Shown here: positions 47,301 through 57,753 of the stretch, one piece after another
Layout of the letters: each line of letters starts with the position of its first letter
How positions within the stretch are numbered: position 1 is the first letter of the stretch
Assembly (NCBI GenBank): GCA_003116995.1
Contig: BDSL01000045.1
Location: forward strand, 620,001-684,000
Direction of reading: 5' to 3'
DNA from: Yamagishiella unicocca
Lineage: Eukaryota > Chlorophyta > Chlorophyceae > Chlamydomonadales > Volvocaceae
Length of the DNA stretch: 64,000 nucleotides
Notes under the pieces: model-generated
The model's input: only the letters and a program-made list of their open reading frames with translations
What the model was told of the DNA's origin: nothing
Database searches by the model: none
Position numbers and translations under genes: made by a program

Positions 47301-49683
47301 AGCCGGTGGCGGAAGCTGCAGTGGAGGCCGAGCCGGTGGCGGAAGCTGCAGTGGAGGCCGAGCCGGTGGCGGAAGCTGCCGTGGAGGCAGAGCCGGTGGC
47401 GGAAGCTGCAGTGGAGGCTGAGCCGGTGGCGGAAGCTGCCGTGGAGGCAGAGCCGGTGGCGGAAGCTGCCGTGGAGGTAGAGCCGGTGGAGGAGGCTACC
47501 GTAGAGGCTGAGCCGGTGGCGGAGGGTGCAGTGGAGGCCGAGCCAGTGGCGGAGGCCGAGCCGGTGGCGAAGGCTGAGCCGGCGCACGGGGCAGCTTTGG
47601 AGGCGGTGGCGGAGGCTGAGCCGGTGGCGGAAGCTGCAGTGGAGGCCGAGCCGGTGGCGGAAGCTGCAGTGGAGGCTGAGCCGGTGGCGGAAGCTGCAGT
47701 GGAGGCCGAGCCGGTGGCGGAAGCTGCAGTGGAGGCCGAGCCGGTGGCGGAAGCTGCAGTGGAGGCTGAGCCGGTGGCGGAAGCTGCAGTGGAGGCCGAG
47801 CCGGTGGCGGAAGCTGCAGTGGAGGCGGCCGGTGGCGGAAGCTGCAGTGGAGGCTGAGCCGGTGGCGGAAGCTGCAGTGGAGGCCGAGCCGGTGGCGGAA
47901 GCTGCAGTGGAGGCCGAGCCGGTGGCGGAAGCTGCAGTGGAGGCTGAGCCGGTGGCGGAAGCTGCAGTGGAGGCCGAGCCGGTGGCGGAAGCTGCAGTGG
48001 AGGCTGAGCCGGTGGCGGAAGCTGCAGTGGAGGCTGAGCCGGTGGCGGAAGCTGCAGTGGAGGCCGAGCCGGTGGCGGAAGCTGCAGTGGAGGCGAGCCG
48101 GTGGCGGAAGCTGCAGTGGAGGCCGAGCCGGTGGCGGAAGCTGCAGTGGAGGCCGAGCCGGTGGCGGAAGCTGCAGTGGAGGCTGAGCCGGTGGCGGAAG
48201 CTGCAGTGGAGGCCGAGCCGGTGGCGGAAGCTGCAGTGGAGGCGAGCCGGTGGCGGAAGCTGCAGTGGAGGCTGAGCCGGTGGCGGAAGCTGCAGTGGAG
48301 GCCGAGCCGGTGGCGGAAGCTGCAGTGGAGGCGAGCCGGTGGCGGAAGCTGCAGTGGAGGCGAGCCGGTGGCGGAAGCTGCAGTGGAGGCCGAGCCGGTG
48401 GCGGAAGCTGCAGTGGAGGCGAGCCGGTGGCGGAAGCTGCAGTGGAGGCCGAGCCGGTGGCGGAAGCTGCAGTGGAAGCTGCAGTGGAGCTGCCTGAGCG
48501 GAAGCTGGCAGCTGCAGTGGAGGCCGAGCCGGTGGCGGAAGCTGCAGTGGCGGAGCTGCAGTGGAGGCTGAGCCGGTGGCGGAAGCTGCAGTGGAGGCCG
48601 TGAGCCGGTGGCGGAAGCCGGTGGCGGAGTGGAGGCCGAGTGGCGGAGTGGCGAGGCTGAGTGGAGGCGGTGGCGGAGGCTGAGCCGGTGGCCGAGGCTG
48701 CAGTGGATGCTGCCGGTGGCGGAGTTCGGTGGCGGAGGTGGAGCCGAGTGGAGGCAGTGGCGGAGGCTGAGCCGGTGGCGGAAGCTGCAGTGGAGGCCGA
48801 GCCGGTGGCGGAAGCTGCAGTGGAGGCTGAGCCGGTGGCGGAAGCTGCAGTGGAGGCCGAGCCGGTGGCGGAAGCTGCAGTGGAGGCAGCCGGTGGCGGA
48901 AGCTGCAGTGGAGGCTGAGCCGGTGGCGGAAGCTGCAGTGGAGGCCGAGCCGGTGGCGGAAGCTGCAGTGGCGGAAGCTGCAGTGGAGGCGAGCCGGTGG
49001 CGGAAGCTGCAGTGGAGGCTGAGCCGGTGGCGGAAGCTGCAGTGGAGGCCGAGCCGGTGGCGGAAGCTGCAGTGGAGGCTGAGCCGGTGGCGGAAGCTGC
49101 AGTGGAGGCCGAGCCGGTGGCGGAAGCTGCCGTGGAGGCAGAGCCGGTGGCGGAAGCTGCAGTGGAGGCTGAGCCGGTGGCGGAAGCTGCAGTGGAGGCC
49201 GAGCCGGTGGCGGAAGCTGCAGTGGAGGCCGAGCCGGTGGCGGAAGCTGCAGTGGAGGCTGAGCCGGTGGCGGAAGCTGCAGTGGAGGCCGAGCCGGTGG
49301 CGGAAGCTGCAGTGGAGGCTGAGCCGGTGGCGGAAGCTGCAGTGGAGGCCGAGCCGGTGGCGGAAGCTGCCGTGGAGGCTGAGCCAGCAGCGGCGGCTGA
49401 GACGGTGGCGGAGGTCGCAGTGGAGGCGGAGCCGGTAGCGGTGGGCGCAGAGACTGTGGAGGCTCAGCAGGTGGAAGAGGCTGAGTCGGGGGAGGAGGCG
49501 AAGCCAGTGAAGGAGGCGGAACCGGTGGAGGAGGCTGCAGTGGAGGCTAAGCCGGCGGTAGAGACTGCGGTGGACATTCAGCCAGTGGAGGAGGCTGAGG
49601 CGGCGGCGGAGCTGGCGGTGGAGGTCGAGGCAAATCCGGTGGCGGTGGAGACAGAGCCGGCTTCCAAGACCCTGGAGGTTTGA
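38376..49683 (+). CDS. SEC20: SEC20-family SNARE with giant repetitive C-terminal extension
   Basis: Sec20 (BNIP1) is an ER Qb-SNARE for Golgi-to-ER retrieval. Exons 1-6 (38376-38623, 38701-38760, 38856-38925, 39228-39393, 39886-40000, 40310-40451; 267 residues) give a coiled-coil N-terminus, a SNARE helix (LQREYKTVAEAVQGTSEVT; ARAVLTQQIDQTTATMAVL; GSKLLNTIQKQEKND) and a membrane anchor (ILWLGLLLFLGTCTYIGY, about 222-239). A good phase-0 acceptor then leads to exons 7-14 (40843-41319, 41567-42085, 42218-42613, 42865-43158, 43666-44007, 44601-45017, 45176-45583, 45839 on): an acidic Q-rich linker, seven modules and an EAEPVAEAAV array. The extension would be lumenal. Intron 2 has a GC donor. 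The frame breaks repeatedly in 47821-48996 and recovers, so the sequence there is not translatable as given. An alternative is two genes, with SEC20 ending at a stop at 40553. The SNARE is firm; the fusion is probable. Confidence 0.7.
41808..46134 (+). repeat. Seven copies of a ~60-residue acidic module on separate exons
   Basis: The consensus starts R-M-x-x-L-R-x-[FY]-A-R-x-N-G-V, then MPPWLR, DPEFAxxVAQ, ERDRAPEP and ends EVIDEWDxSE. Copies begin near 41808, 42367, 42919, 43718, 44739, 45325 and 45937. Copies 2 and 6, 3 and 5, and 4 and 7 are near-identical pairs, and intron ends flanking copies 2 and 6 are also alike. The order is therefore A-B-C then B-A-C, pointing to duplication of a multi-exon block with rearrangement. 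All exons are phase 0-0. I do not recognise the module. Confidence 0.85.
46292..49383 (+). repeat. 30-bp coding minisatellite, about 100 copies
   Basis: Ten-codon units encode VEAEPVAEAA with third-base variants (GCA/GCC, GAG GCC/GCT/GCA). 46292-47820 is in one frame. An irregular block beginning VEVEPVEEATVEAEP at 46601 recurs exactly 870 bp later at 47471 and, heavily degraded, near 48600-48780, so there is a higher-order period. The array ends in diverged units (49384-49683). Confidence 0.95.
47821..48996 (+). other. Frame-disrupted part of the 30-bp array
   Basis: At least ten small indels lie here: single C losses giving GAGGCGAGCCGG instead of GAGGCCGAGCCGG (near 48092, 48241, 48330, 48359, 48419, 48988), loss of two or more bases (47823, 48886), and scrambled segments at 48475-48520 and 48600-48760. 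The arrays on both sides are perfectly in frame. Either the assembly is unpolished here or the array is decaying. Confidence 0.8.
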
Positions 49684-49792
49684 ACTCAGCCAGTGCTCGA
49701 GGCGGAAATGGTGCCATCTACGCTGACCAGGCGACAGCTATTCTCATCCCCATATCGGCACAACCGGACGAGGTGGAGTCTTCACATGTCAG

Positions 49793-50077
49793 CCCAGGGC
49801 GGAGCCGGAGGCCGCACATGCCATGCTTGATGTGTGTGCGTCCCAGGCAATGCCCGAAAATGTCAGCCCAGAGGCAACTGTTGCCGAAGCCGGGGCGGCG
49901 GTTGCAGCAGGAGGAATTTTGGAGGCCGCCTATTGCGGGCAGGCTGCGAGAACTTCGGCAGGGGCTGAGGCTGAGCCCAGCGTACACCAGGGGCCTAGCA
50001 CGTACGATTGGGGCGCCCAAACATGGCAGCAGGGCGAAATGCAGGACGAGCAGGTGGACGACGGGTCATACCGCTAA
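49793..50077 (+). CDS. Possible terminal exon of the SEC20-fusion gene
   Basis: An open frame ends at a stop at 50077 and has the same acidic, Ala-rich style (PRAEPEAAHAMLDVC; PEATVAEAGAAVAAGG; YDWGAQTWQQGEMQDEQ). It can join in phase 0 if GTTTGA at 49678 acts as a weak donor and CATGTCAG at 49785-49792 as acceptor. Otherwise the protein ends at the TGA at 49681-49683 (…ASKTLEV) and this is 3' UTR. The same downstream TGTAA (50542) would serve both. Confidence 0.4.
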   Translation, partial: PRAEPEAAHAMLDVCASQAMPENVSPEATVAEAGAAVAAGGILEAAYCGQAARTSAGAEAEPSVHQGPSTYDWGAQTWQQGEMQDEQVDDGSYR

Positions 50078-50541
50078 GGGCATGAGCATTCGGAGGGCTC
50101 TTGTTGCGGTATGACTGAGCTGCGTTGGGGGTTGAATTTGATTGATTGGGGATGGATTACCCGCACTGCCTTCATTTGGGTCATGATGATCACAATGATC
50201 GGGTTCGGGGCTGGCTTGGTGCATACGGGCAATGGAATGAGAAAAGCAACGTACAGTCGGTGCTGGGCCTACCGAGCATCCTCCATACGCTCGTGTTCCA
50301 CAAGATCAGCAGTGTACCGATATCAAGGGGGGTCGAATGGAGTGACAATGATACGGGTTTTGACTGGTTTTGACTTCCGATGGCATGTGTCTTAAGGTGA
50401 CTAAGGCAGGGTGGAGTAATTGGCGGGGAAATCATGCTTATTCTGACACGAAAGTGCACCTGGTCGTGCCACCGCGACACATGCGCGATGGATCACGCGC
50501 GTTTTCCGTGTACGACATGTCAACGCAAAACCGACTCCTTT

Positions 50542-50546
50542 TGTAA
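50542..50546 (+). terminator. TGTAA polyadenylation signal, SEC20-fusion gene
   Basis: First plus-strand TGTAA noticed after the repetitive gene, 465 bases beyond the 50077 stop and just before the MBOAT start. Confidence 0.5.
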
Positions 50547-50638
50547 AGTGTCTTGTTTATTAAATACTGTGGAACGTAAAGGAGTACTTAGTGTGCGTAA
50601 CATATCAGTGTGCGTATAGCATAGTACCTGGACGGAAT

Positions 50639-52331
50639 ATGGTCGACGAGCTCGTCGGTCCGCTCACGCCCAGATGGCTACTTGCCACAAGCATCACATT
50701 GATAATTGGACTAAATTATGTACTACTCTGCCACTACCCAGGAAAGAAGCTAATCCGATATGCTTACCTGGCGGTTTCCGGTCCAATTGCCCTAGCAATT
50801 GTTCCGCTCGCCATCGACACCTTCGCTAAGGCGCTCTCGGTACAGGTAATAAAGTCTTACATTTCTCTGTGCGCATACCACGCGTAAACCGGCACCCTGT
50901 ACGGATTCGGGTAAACCTACCCGGGAGAAAACCGTCAAGCATGGGACGCCATGGAAAGCAGTCATCCTAACGCCGCACCGTCGCTGCGGACGCTCGTAGC
51001 AACAGGGTTTTCATCGTGGTTTTCGCGCACATCACTGTTTTGTGGCACCGTGGCAGGAGTATCTTGGTGTAGTGGACAGCTTTTGTAAGGAGGAAGCCCC
51101 AGGGACTGGGCGCTGGGAGGAGGGGGAATCGCTGCCTGCTGCCTGTTGTAGCATGTGTTGGAAGGTTTTGTCGTTTACGCCCGCCTGTGCAATGCTCCCG
51201 GCGCAGATCGCTGGCGCCTACTTCGCCATCTACCTGCGCGCCATCGAGTACTGCGCGCTGGAGGACCCATGCCCGGCGCCGCGATCAACCTGGCGCTACT
51301 TCCTGGCGGGCGTACAAGACACCTTCATCCCCTTCGAGGCCGGCGGCACGGCAGTGCGGGCAGCGGGCGTCACCGACTCCAGCGCGAAGCGGCGGCCAGG
51401 CAGGCCCCGCCACCCGCAGATGGAGCGGCAGCTGCTGGCAGCACGCAGCAGCGCCTACACCGCGGCCGCCTCCCGACTTCTTCTGGAGCTTGCCGTACAG
51501 TACCTGCTTTACGACTGTCTCCTGACGCTTTGCGTCAAGCCAGGCAAGGACCAGGGCCCTCCAGGTGATGGAGATGCTGCGGGGCTGCCAGCCCTCGTAA
51601 GCGGCGCCTCGCTCCTCGCATCCGCCTCCTTCACCGTCTGCCTGTACCTCCACTTCGCCATGTCGTACAAGGGTGTCGTACTGGCGCTGTCGGTGGCGCA
51701 ACCCGGCCTGCTGTACAGCTGCCACCACCAGTTCCTGGAGCCCTGGCGGGGCCTCGTGTCCGTGAGCGAGTTGTGGCAGCGCTGGCACCAGCTCTTCCGC
51801 ATGACCTTTGTGCGCCTGGCGTACCGGCCCGCGCGCCGCCTCGTCCGGAACCTGCTTAGCGGCAGCACCGGCGGCACCGGCAGCAACGCAGTCGTCGGTG
51901 GCGACAAAGCCGAACCCAGCGCGCGAGGGCGTGGGGGCGGCAGCAGCGTCGTCGCTGAGGAGTGCGTCGGCTGTCTGGCGGTCTTCCTGCTGAGCGGCCT
52001 CATCCACGAGTACATGTGCTGGGCGGCCTTCGGAGCCGCGCGCGGCTGGCAGCTTTCGTTCTTTGCGGCGCACGGCGTCGCCGTCCTTGTCGACCAGGCG
52101 GCGGCAGCGGCCATCGACAGGGCGGGGAAGGGACCCTCCAGGCGGTGGCTCCTGCCACCGCGGTTGATGCGTGGCGCCCGGGCCGCTGCCTCGGCGACGT
52201 TCTGCCTGCTAAGCAGCGTTGTATTCATGCGACCCTGGCTGGAGGCTGGGTACCACCTGGACATCTGGCACCCTGTGTCGCCGACCGCGTGGGCTGCGGG
52301 GCGCCTTGGGGCTGGGCGTGCGGTGTGGTAG
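50639..52331 (+). CDS. Wax-synthase-like MBOAT acyltransferase
   Basis: Membrane O-acyltransferase of the plant wax synthase (long-chain alcohol O-acyltransferase) type, which joins an acyl-CoA to an alcohol at the ER; the actual substrate is not predictable. Two exons, 50639-50845 and 51207-52331, join in phase 0 to give 443 residues. Exon 1 encodes two hydrophobic helices (WLLATSITLIIGLNYVLLC; AYLAVSGPIALAIVPLAI). Family signatures are SVSELWQRWHQLFR (about 255-268), the counterpart of the family's FWGRRWH block, and VFLLSGLIHEYM (328-339) with the invariant His336. Several further hydrophobic segments surround them. The loop 284-318 is Gly/Ser-rich. The C-terminal WLEAGYHLDIWHPV is not assigned. 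A longer exon 2 start (51042) would insert a stretch without hydrophobic character, so the spliced model is preferred. Confidence 0.78.
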
Positions 52332-53228
52332 TTGGGGGGAAGGGTGGGTGGGAAGCAGCAGCAGATGTGGTCCGGTACCAGTATGTTAAGTACGGCACTG
52401 GGGAGCACTGTGGTTATCTTGGGTGCAGCTGGAGATGCACGGAGTGTGCGGCGATCGTGGGCGGAAGGCGTGCGGAGTGAAGCTGTGGGTGTCGTTTCTT
52501 GTGCGGCGCGCGTCACTGACGGTGCGATGCGACATTATTGATGCGGCGCCTTTTCACGGCAGCATGCCGTTCGTGCGTCTGGTCCATGGTGTGCCGTGGC
52601 CGGTGTTCACAGGGAGCGATGCCTATATCGGACGCAGAGGATTGCCGTCAGAGCGGGCTTTGACCATGAGCGGGCGAGTACTGGCTGATCGCTTTCGACA
52701 GGGTAAGGGATGGCGGATGCGTGGGCGAACGTCGTCGAGGGAGAATCGTAACGTGTGGGCAGGTGCAGGGGCCAGCGGCGGCTCCACATGCGGCACCACA
52801 GTGGTGGCAGGGGGAGCCTCCAGTGGCTCAGGTGGTTACAGTGCTGACTGTGCTCTGGTGGCCCCAGTGCTGACTGTTTACGGGCTGATTGGTACCTGGT
52901 GGTTTACTGCTGCCTGGTGCAGCCACGTGCCTCGAAGAATGGATGGAGAGGGGCCCAAGGGTTCAACTAGCGACCGACCACGATGCTTACAGGCCCTCCG
53001 CCACTTGCCGGGTGCCATGGCGCCAACACTGGCGGTTGTTCATTGAAAACCACCGTAACAACACTTCACGCATCCACGGCCCCATGGCAATTCAGGGGTT
53101 ATTGAGGCACAGACAAGGTTTGGGTGCAGAGAAATATCGGCGAACCGACACAGGAGAAGAGGTAACGTTTGTGGCGTGTGTTGTGCGTTGTGTGTCCCAG
53201 GCAGCGCCTCAAGCCCCGCGCCCCACCC
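52332..53228. other. Convergent 3' spacer MBOAT gene / IWR1
   Basis: No recognised gene. A minus-strand TGTAA at 52991-52987 fits the IWR1 3' end, with another near 52833. A 207-codon plus-strand open frame (52423-53046) has no family resemblance and is probably 3' UTR. Confidence 0.55.
52987..52991 (-). terminator. TGTAA polyadenylation signal, IWR1
   Basis: Minus-strand TGTAA about 240 bases after the IWR1 stop at 53229. Assignment is positional. Confidence 0.5.
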
Positions 53229-56200
53229 TCAGTGCATGAAGATGGCCCGCCGCCGCCGCTCCTCCGCCTCGCGCTGATCCTCCTCCTCGCTCATGAAGCT
53301 GCTGTGCTCGCTGTAATCATCATTTTCCGTCCGATAGTACGACGAAACCTTCTTGGCCGGCCGCGCCCGCCTGCAGCGCCGCCCAAAGATCTCCTCGTCC
53401 TCGTCCCCCTCGTCCTCCTCGTCGTCGTCATCGCTCAATGCGCCCCGCCGCCGCATTCCGACCGCGCCGCCCCAGCCGCACGCCCCCGCATCTGCGTCCG
53501 CCGGCTCCGCCTCCTCGTCTTCTTCATCGTCGTCGTCGTCGCCGTCCGTCGCCGCGTCGTTGCCGCGGCCGCCGTACGGCGCATCTTCCTCGTCCGGGTA
53601 GGAATTGGCGTAGTAGCTCTCCGCATTGGAATCCTCGCTGTCGTGCTCCTCCACCGCCGCGGCTCGCTGCGCCGCCTCGTCCTCCAGCTCGCCCGCCCAG
53701 AAGAACTCGTCGTCGTTCTCGGCCACCTGGCCGGGATGATGGTGTCGGTGGTGTTGAGGGTTGTGGTGTGGTGCGAGCGGGTGGGTGGGTGGGCAATGGC
53801 AGTTAGGAAGGGGCCTGAGAGGCGTGCCGTCGGCAGTGCTGTCGTCGCCGGCGGGCGTCGGCGGGCGACTGCGATGCTGCTTTGCTCGACACCGTGAAGG
53901 CGCTAGGAGGGATGGCGGAGATGTCTGCCGTACACCACACGGCGCTTATGTGCAGCCGTACTCTAACCGCACGCCTCGCCCCTCAGCCATGACGGAACCT
54001 TCCTTCGCTCCGCCCCAAGGTGCATGCCCCTCGCACCTCAATGACCGGCGCTGCGAGGTCGACGCCCGTGGGCGCGTCCAGCCAGGGCCAGGGGTCGCCC
54101 TCGTCGCCCTCCTGCCCGCCCTCCATGTCATCTGGCACGGGCACGTACACGTCATACACGAACGCATGCGCTTCGTCGCCAGCGGCGTGCTCGGTTGCTG
54201 CGGAGCCGGAGGCCCCGCCGGCGGCGTCAGCGGCCGTGGACGCGCCGGGAGGAAGAGGAGCAGCTGGGACGGCCGTCGCTGTGCTGGCAGCCCCCGACGG
54301 AAGTGGAGGTGTGGTGTGTTGTGTTTGAGGAGCAGCGGGGGGCTGCTGCTGTGCTTTCGGTGGCGTGGCCTGGGCGCGCTTGGGCCGTGCGGGAATCCTC
54401 TTGACGGCCTCCGGCTGCTGCTGGCTCAAGCTGTGCAAGTACTCGTCCACCTGCGCGTCAGATGCACCAGCAGTGAGGCGCAAGAAGCTCGCTAACCGGA
54501 ACTCCGCAAAGCTGGGCCCATGTGATGCTCGGCACTGTACATTGTCGGGCACCAGTACACCTACCCACCAGAGGCCCGTATCGCTGCTGGATTAGCACCT
54601 CCTCAGGCGTGGCCCGTGCCGCCATTCCTCCCGCCTGCGGCTGCGGCTGCAGAGGCGGCACAGCAGACGTTGACGGCTGCTCCTGCTGCTGCCGCTGCTC
54701 CTGCTGCTGTTGCTTGCTGGCCTGGGCTGCATGCCTGGCCCCGGTGGCTCTGCGCCCGTTTGCCGCCGCCGTCGCCGGTAGCCGTTCCAGGTCGTACATC
54801 TGGAACAAGCTGGCCGCCTCCCCACCATCACCCACCGTCGACTCACGCTTCCGCCGTATCTGCGACGATACACGACGTAGGGTGCGTTAAGCAGCTTGGG
54901 CGGCCTCCTGGCTCCAGAGTCGTACAACCCTCTAGGCAAATCGCCAACCGTACTCACAGAGCAGCACAGGCCACACCCCAGGCGACCCCTGGGTCACCTG
55001 GTCCCAATCGCCCTGCCGCCTCTGCCCCGCTCCATCACTCTCCGCCCCATCCGCCCCCCAATGTGCAACTGGCCAGTGATCAGCATGGGCAGCCCCAATG
55101 ACGCCCTCCCCAGCGCTGCCCCTGGCCCCCACCTACACCGTCACGAAGGGACACTGGCCCCCGTGTCCCAGGCGTCTGCTTGCAGCGACGTGATGCTGGC
55201 TCTTGCTCCGTGGCGTTCCCGCTCTGAACCGCGCGCCACCACCCCTCCACGACGCCCCCTCGACCGCGCGCCACCACCCCTCCACGACGCCCCCTCACTC
55301 TGCATGGGATTCCTAGCTACGGGCTGCCTCGCTGCCCCCAACCCCCCCGGGGTCACACGGGGCCCCGCAACGTGTGGACCGCCAGATCGCCGCGGGCCGC
55401 CCCAACGGCTGACCCACCTGCTTGTACCTCGCCGCCACTGCCGACTGCTTGTGCGACGTCCGCAGCGCCGCCACCCGACTGTCCCGGCTGGGCGGCTGGC
55501 CGCCCTTGCCACCCCGCCGGGGCAGCTGCCCACGCTGCTCCTGGCTCCCCTCACCCTCGCCCTGCCCTCCCAGCAGCTCCTCCAGCGGCCGCTGCCCCGG
55601 GGCCTGCGGTAACCCAGCAAGGCGCTCCTCGCCTCCTGCTGCGCCTGCCCCTGCCGGCCCAGCCGCCGGCTCCTTGGCTGGCGGTGCGGCGCTGGTGGAG
55701 GCTGCGGCGCCAGACTGTGTCCGCAGCAGCTGCAGCAGCTCGGTCTCCGTCATGGACTGTACGGGGCCACACGAGCGGCACGTGTCGGGGGATCGGCGGG
55801 TGTTTGTGAGCAAACCGGTGTATTTGTGGCGATGATGGGTGCGGGTGGCGAGCGCGTCGGGCCTTGATTCGGAGGGCGTGGGTGTGAGAGGGTACTTCTG
55901 CTGCCACGGCTGCCCTGGCGGGCATTGTGGGTAATGGTAACACCAGGAACGAGCCGATGAGACGCTAGCTGCAAGTTATGTTCATGAGTGGGTTGCGAGA
56001 TGTACTGCTGTAGCGTTCAAGGCTTGGGCGTGGCTGGCAGACCCGTACAATGTAATCACGGCGTTAACGCGATGGGCATGTTGCGGTATGTAATATGCGT
56101 GTCAGTGGTGGGGGCCCCGTGTTACCCACGTGCTGACGCTGTGCCCAAGCTCACCTCCAGCACGGATACGTCTACGGTGCGAAGGCGTCGAAAGCGCCTT

Positions 56201-56508
56201 CGCGGTACGTCCGCAGCTGCTGCTGTGGCCGCGCCAAGCACCGACAGACCCTGGAACTGGAGCAGGACCTCATCGTAACGAGGCTGCTTGCTCCTTGGGG
56301 CCCCAGCAGCCTCCAAAACTGCATGCATGATACCCTTTCATGGTTATGACTTGGCGCTGGCAAAGACTTGTGACGAATGCAACTTGTGTAACGCTGACGT
56401 ACTGATTTCCGGTGCCGCAGGATCATCACGCCTCCGCTTGATGCGCACAATCGTAAGTGATGATGCAGAGGCCTCCTGAAGCTGCCTCGCCCCAGGGTCA
56501 TCAGCCAT
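53229..56508 (-). CDS. IWR1: IWR1 (SLC7A6OS) RNA polymerase II nuclear import factor
   Basis: IWR1 binds assembled RNA polymerase II and carries it into the nucleus through an N-terminal importin signal. Six exons: 56508-56403, 56318-56155, 55756-55418, 54859-54569, 54534-54037, 53726-53229; phases fit and the product is about 631 residues. The N-terminus MADDPGARQLQEASASSLTI runs into VRIKRRRDDPAAPEI (residues 21-35), the basic IWR1 start. RRRFRRLRTVDV and IRRKRESTVGDGGEAASLFQ follow, with MYDLERLP. The two C-terminal hallmarks are present: AHAFVYDVYVPVPDD (near 425) and DSEDSNAESYYANSYPDEED (near 495). The tail is strongly acidic. It is roughly twice the size of the human protein because of Ala/Gln/Pro-rich inserts in exons 3-5. 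Confidence 0.9.
55228..55297. repeat. 35-bp direct duplication in IWR1 intron 3
   Basis: Two adjacent, nearly identical 35-bp copies (starting ACCGCGCGCCACCACCCCTC) lie in the intron between exons 3 and 4. Confidence 0.8.
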
Positions 56509-57753
56509 TTATTACGCGTCCACTCTTCCCAGTCGTGCTAGTTTGCGCAAAGAGAAAGATTCTTTACCATTCAAGTATGGACTGGTAATTGCATAGTCTG
56601 GCGCATCTGCGCTATTGCGTACTGCGGAGGGCATAGAAACTGCCAACCTGGACGTCTATGGCATTTCTCAACCTTGTTATTGAAACCACAAGCATTCACA
56701 AAATTCATTCGTTTTGCCAGCCTAACGTTAAAGCACGTTTTGCGGTGACTGCAATTTATCAAATAACGTCCAGTACGCTGGATCCCATCCGCATGGTGTC
56801 TGAGCGACTGAGCCAGTGCATGCAAGGCTAAAGATTTCGCGTCCGGATTACAAATGAGGAGAGACATGTACACATATCACCAACGATCTGATCGACGGAA
56901 TTTGTCTCGGGATTCCAGGCCTAACCTGCAGGGACAGGTGGGACAGGTGGGACTGCCAGCAGCCGGACACCTCCCACCTATAATGTTCTGCACTATCAGC
57001 AACACCACCTATTTCAAAGTTGCTCATACTGCCGCGCGCGTCCCGTCATCGGCTTGCCCGAGGCACGTCACCCGGCGCAGTTTCCCTGTCGTCGTAGCCA
57101 ATACGGATGATACCGCCCATCAATTTGTTGAGGTCGGAACTCCCTGCGTGCGTGCCATCCCCTTCTCGAATCACCACTGGGCTCCAGCTCTCCTCGCTAC
57201 CGCCCGCTCCGCAATCAAGCACGCCAGCATCGCCCATCCTACCACTGCCACCCCACCCGTTGGCTGGCCCTGCCCGCCACGCTCCACAACATCCGCCTCC
57301 CCCATAGCATCAGCCCAAAGCTTCTCCATACCACTTCTCGGGCTCCTGAACCAGCCTCGCGCGCGAGCGGCAGCGAGGGCGCCGTTGTCGCGCGCTCCTC
57401 TCGTTAGGGCTCGCCGCATCCGCAGAATCTGCCAGCCAGCGGTATAAGCTGCCCTTCTCGGTCAACCTCATGGGACCTTCGGGGTGCTACAGACCAGGCG
57501 ACTCAGAGGCGCATCGACGCCGTTTCCGTCCGGCTTAAGGGCGTCGCGGTGACAGGACCTTCCCGGGACTTCTGTATCTTCCAAGCCCACTCCCAAGCGC
57601 CAGCATAGCATTGAAATCTGCGGCACTGCCAACGCTCAGCTCTAAGACAGCCCCTTCGGTTACTTCGGTGCGGCTGGGGGCCTTGCGGGCCACAGGCCTG
57701 TTGCCGTCTCGGCTGGGCATGGAGCCGCAGTGAGGACCCACCGCCCTCCTGGA
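56509..57753. promoter_or_regulatory. Divergent upstream region IWR1 / CBM2-like membrane protein
   Basis: The longest divergent spacer. The half next to IWR1 is AT-richer. The half next to the membrane protein is GC-rich and has coding-like open frames on both strands (plus 56854-57447; minus 57046-57237, 57171-57419, 57535-57930) that could not be joined into a convincing gene or matched to a family. Promoters and 5' UTRs of both neighbours are expected here. Confidence 0.4.

Noticed and set aside
46205..47587. 460-codon minus-strand open frame (HRLSLHCSFR-type repeats)
   Set aside because: Exact antisense shadow of the 30-bp coding array; the repeat has no stop in this frame by construction.
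46656..49438. Plus-strand open frames of RWRKLQWR-type repeats
   Set aside because: Out-of-frame readings of the same array; the frame in register with the preceding exon (EAEPVAEAAV) is the one joined to the module exon.
51042..51206. Single-exon start for the MBOAT gene at 51042
   Set aside because: The segment is not hydrophobic and lacks family character, whereas exon 50639-50845 supplies two membrane helices and joins in phase at 51207.
52423..53046. 207-codon plus-strand open frame after the MBOAT gene
   Set aside because: No recognised family; sits in the shared 3' spacer and overlaps the IWR1 poly(A) signal region.
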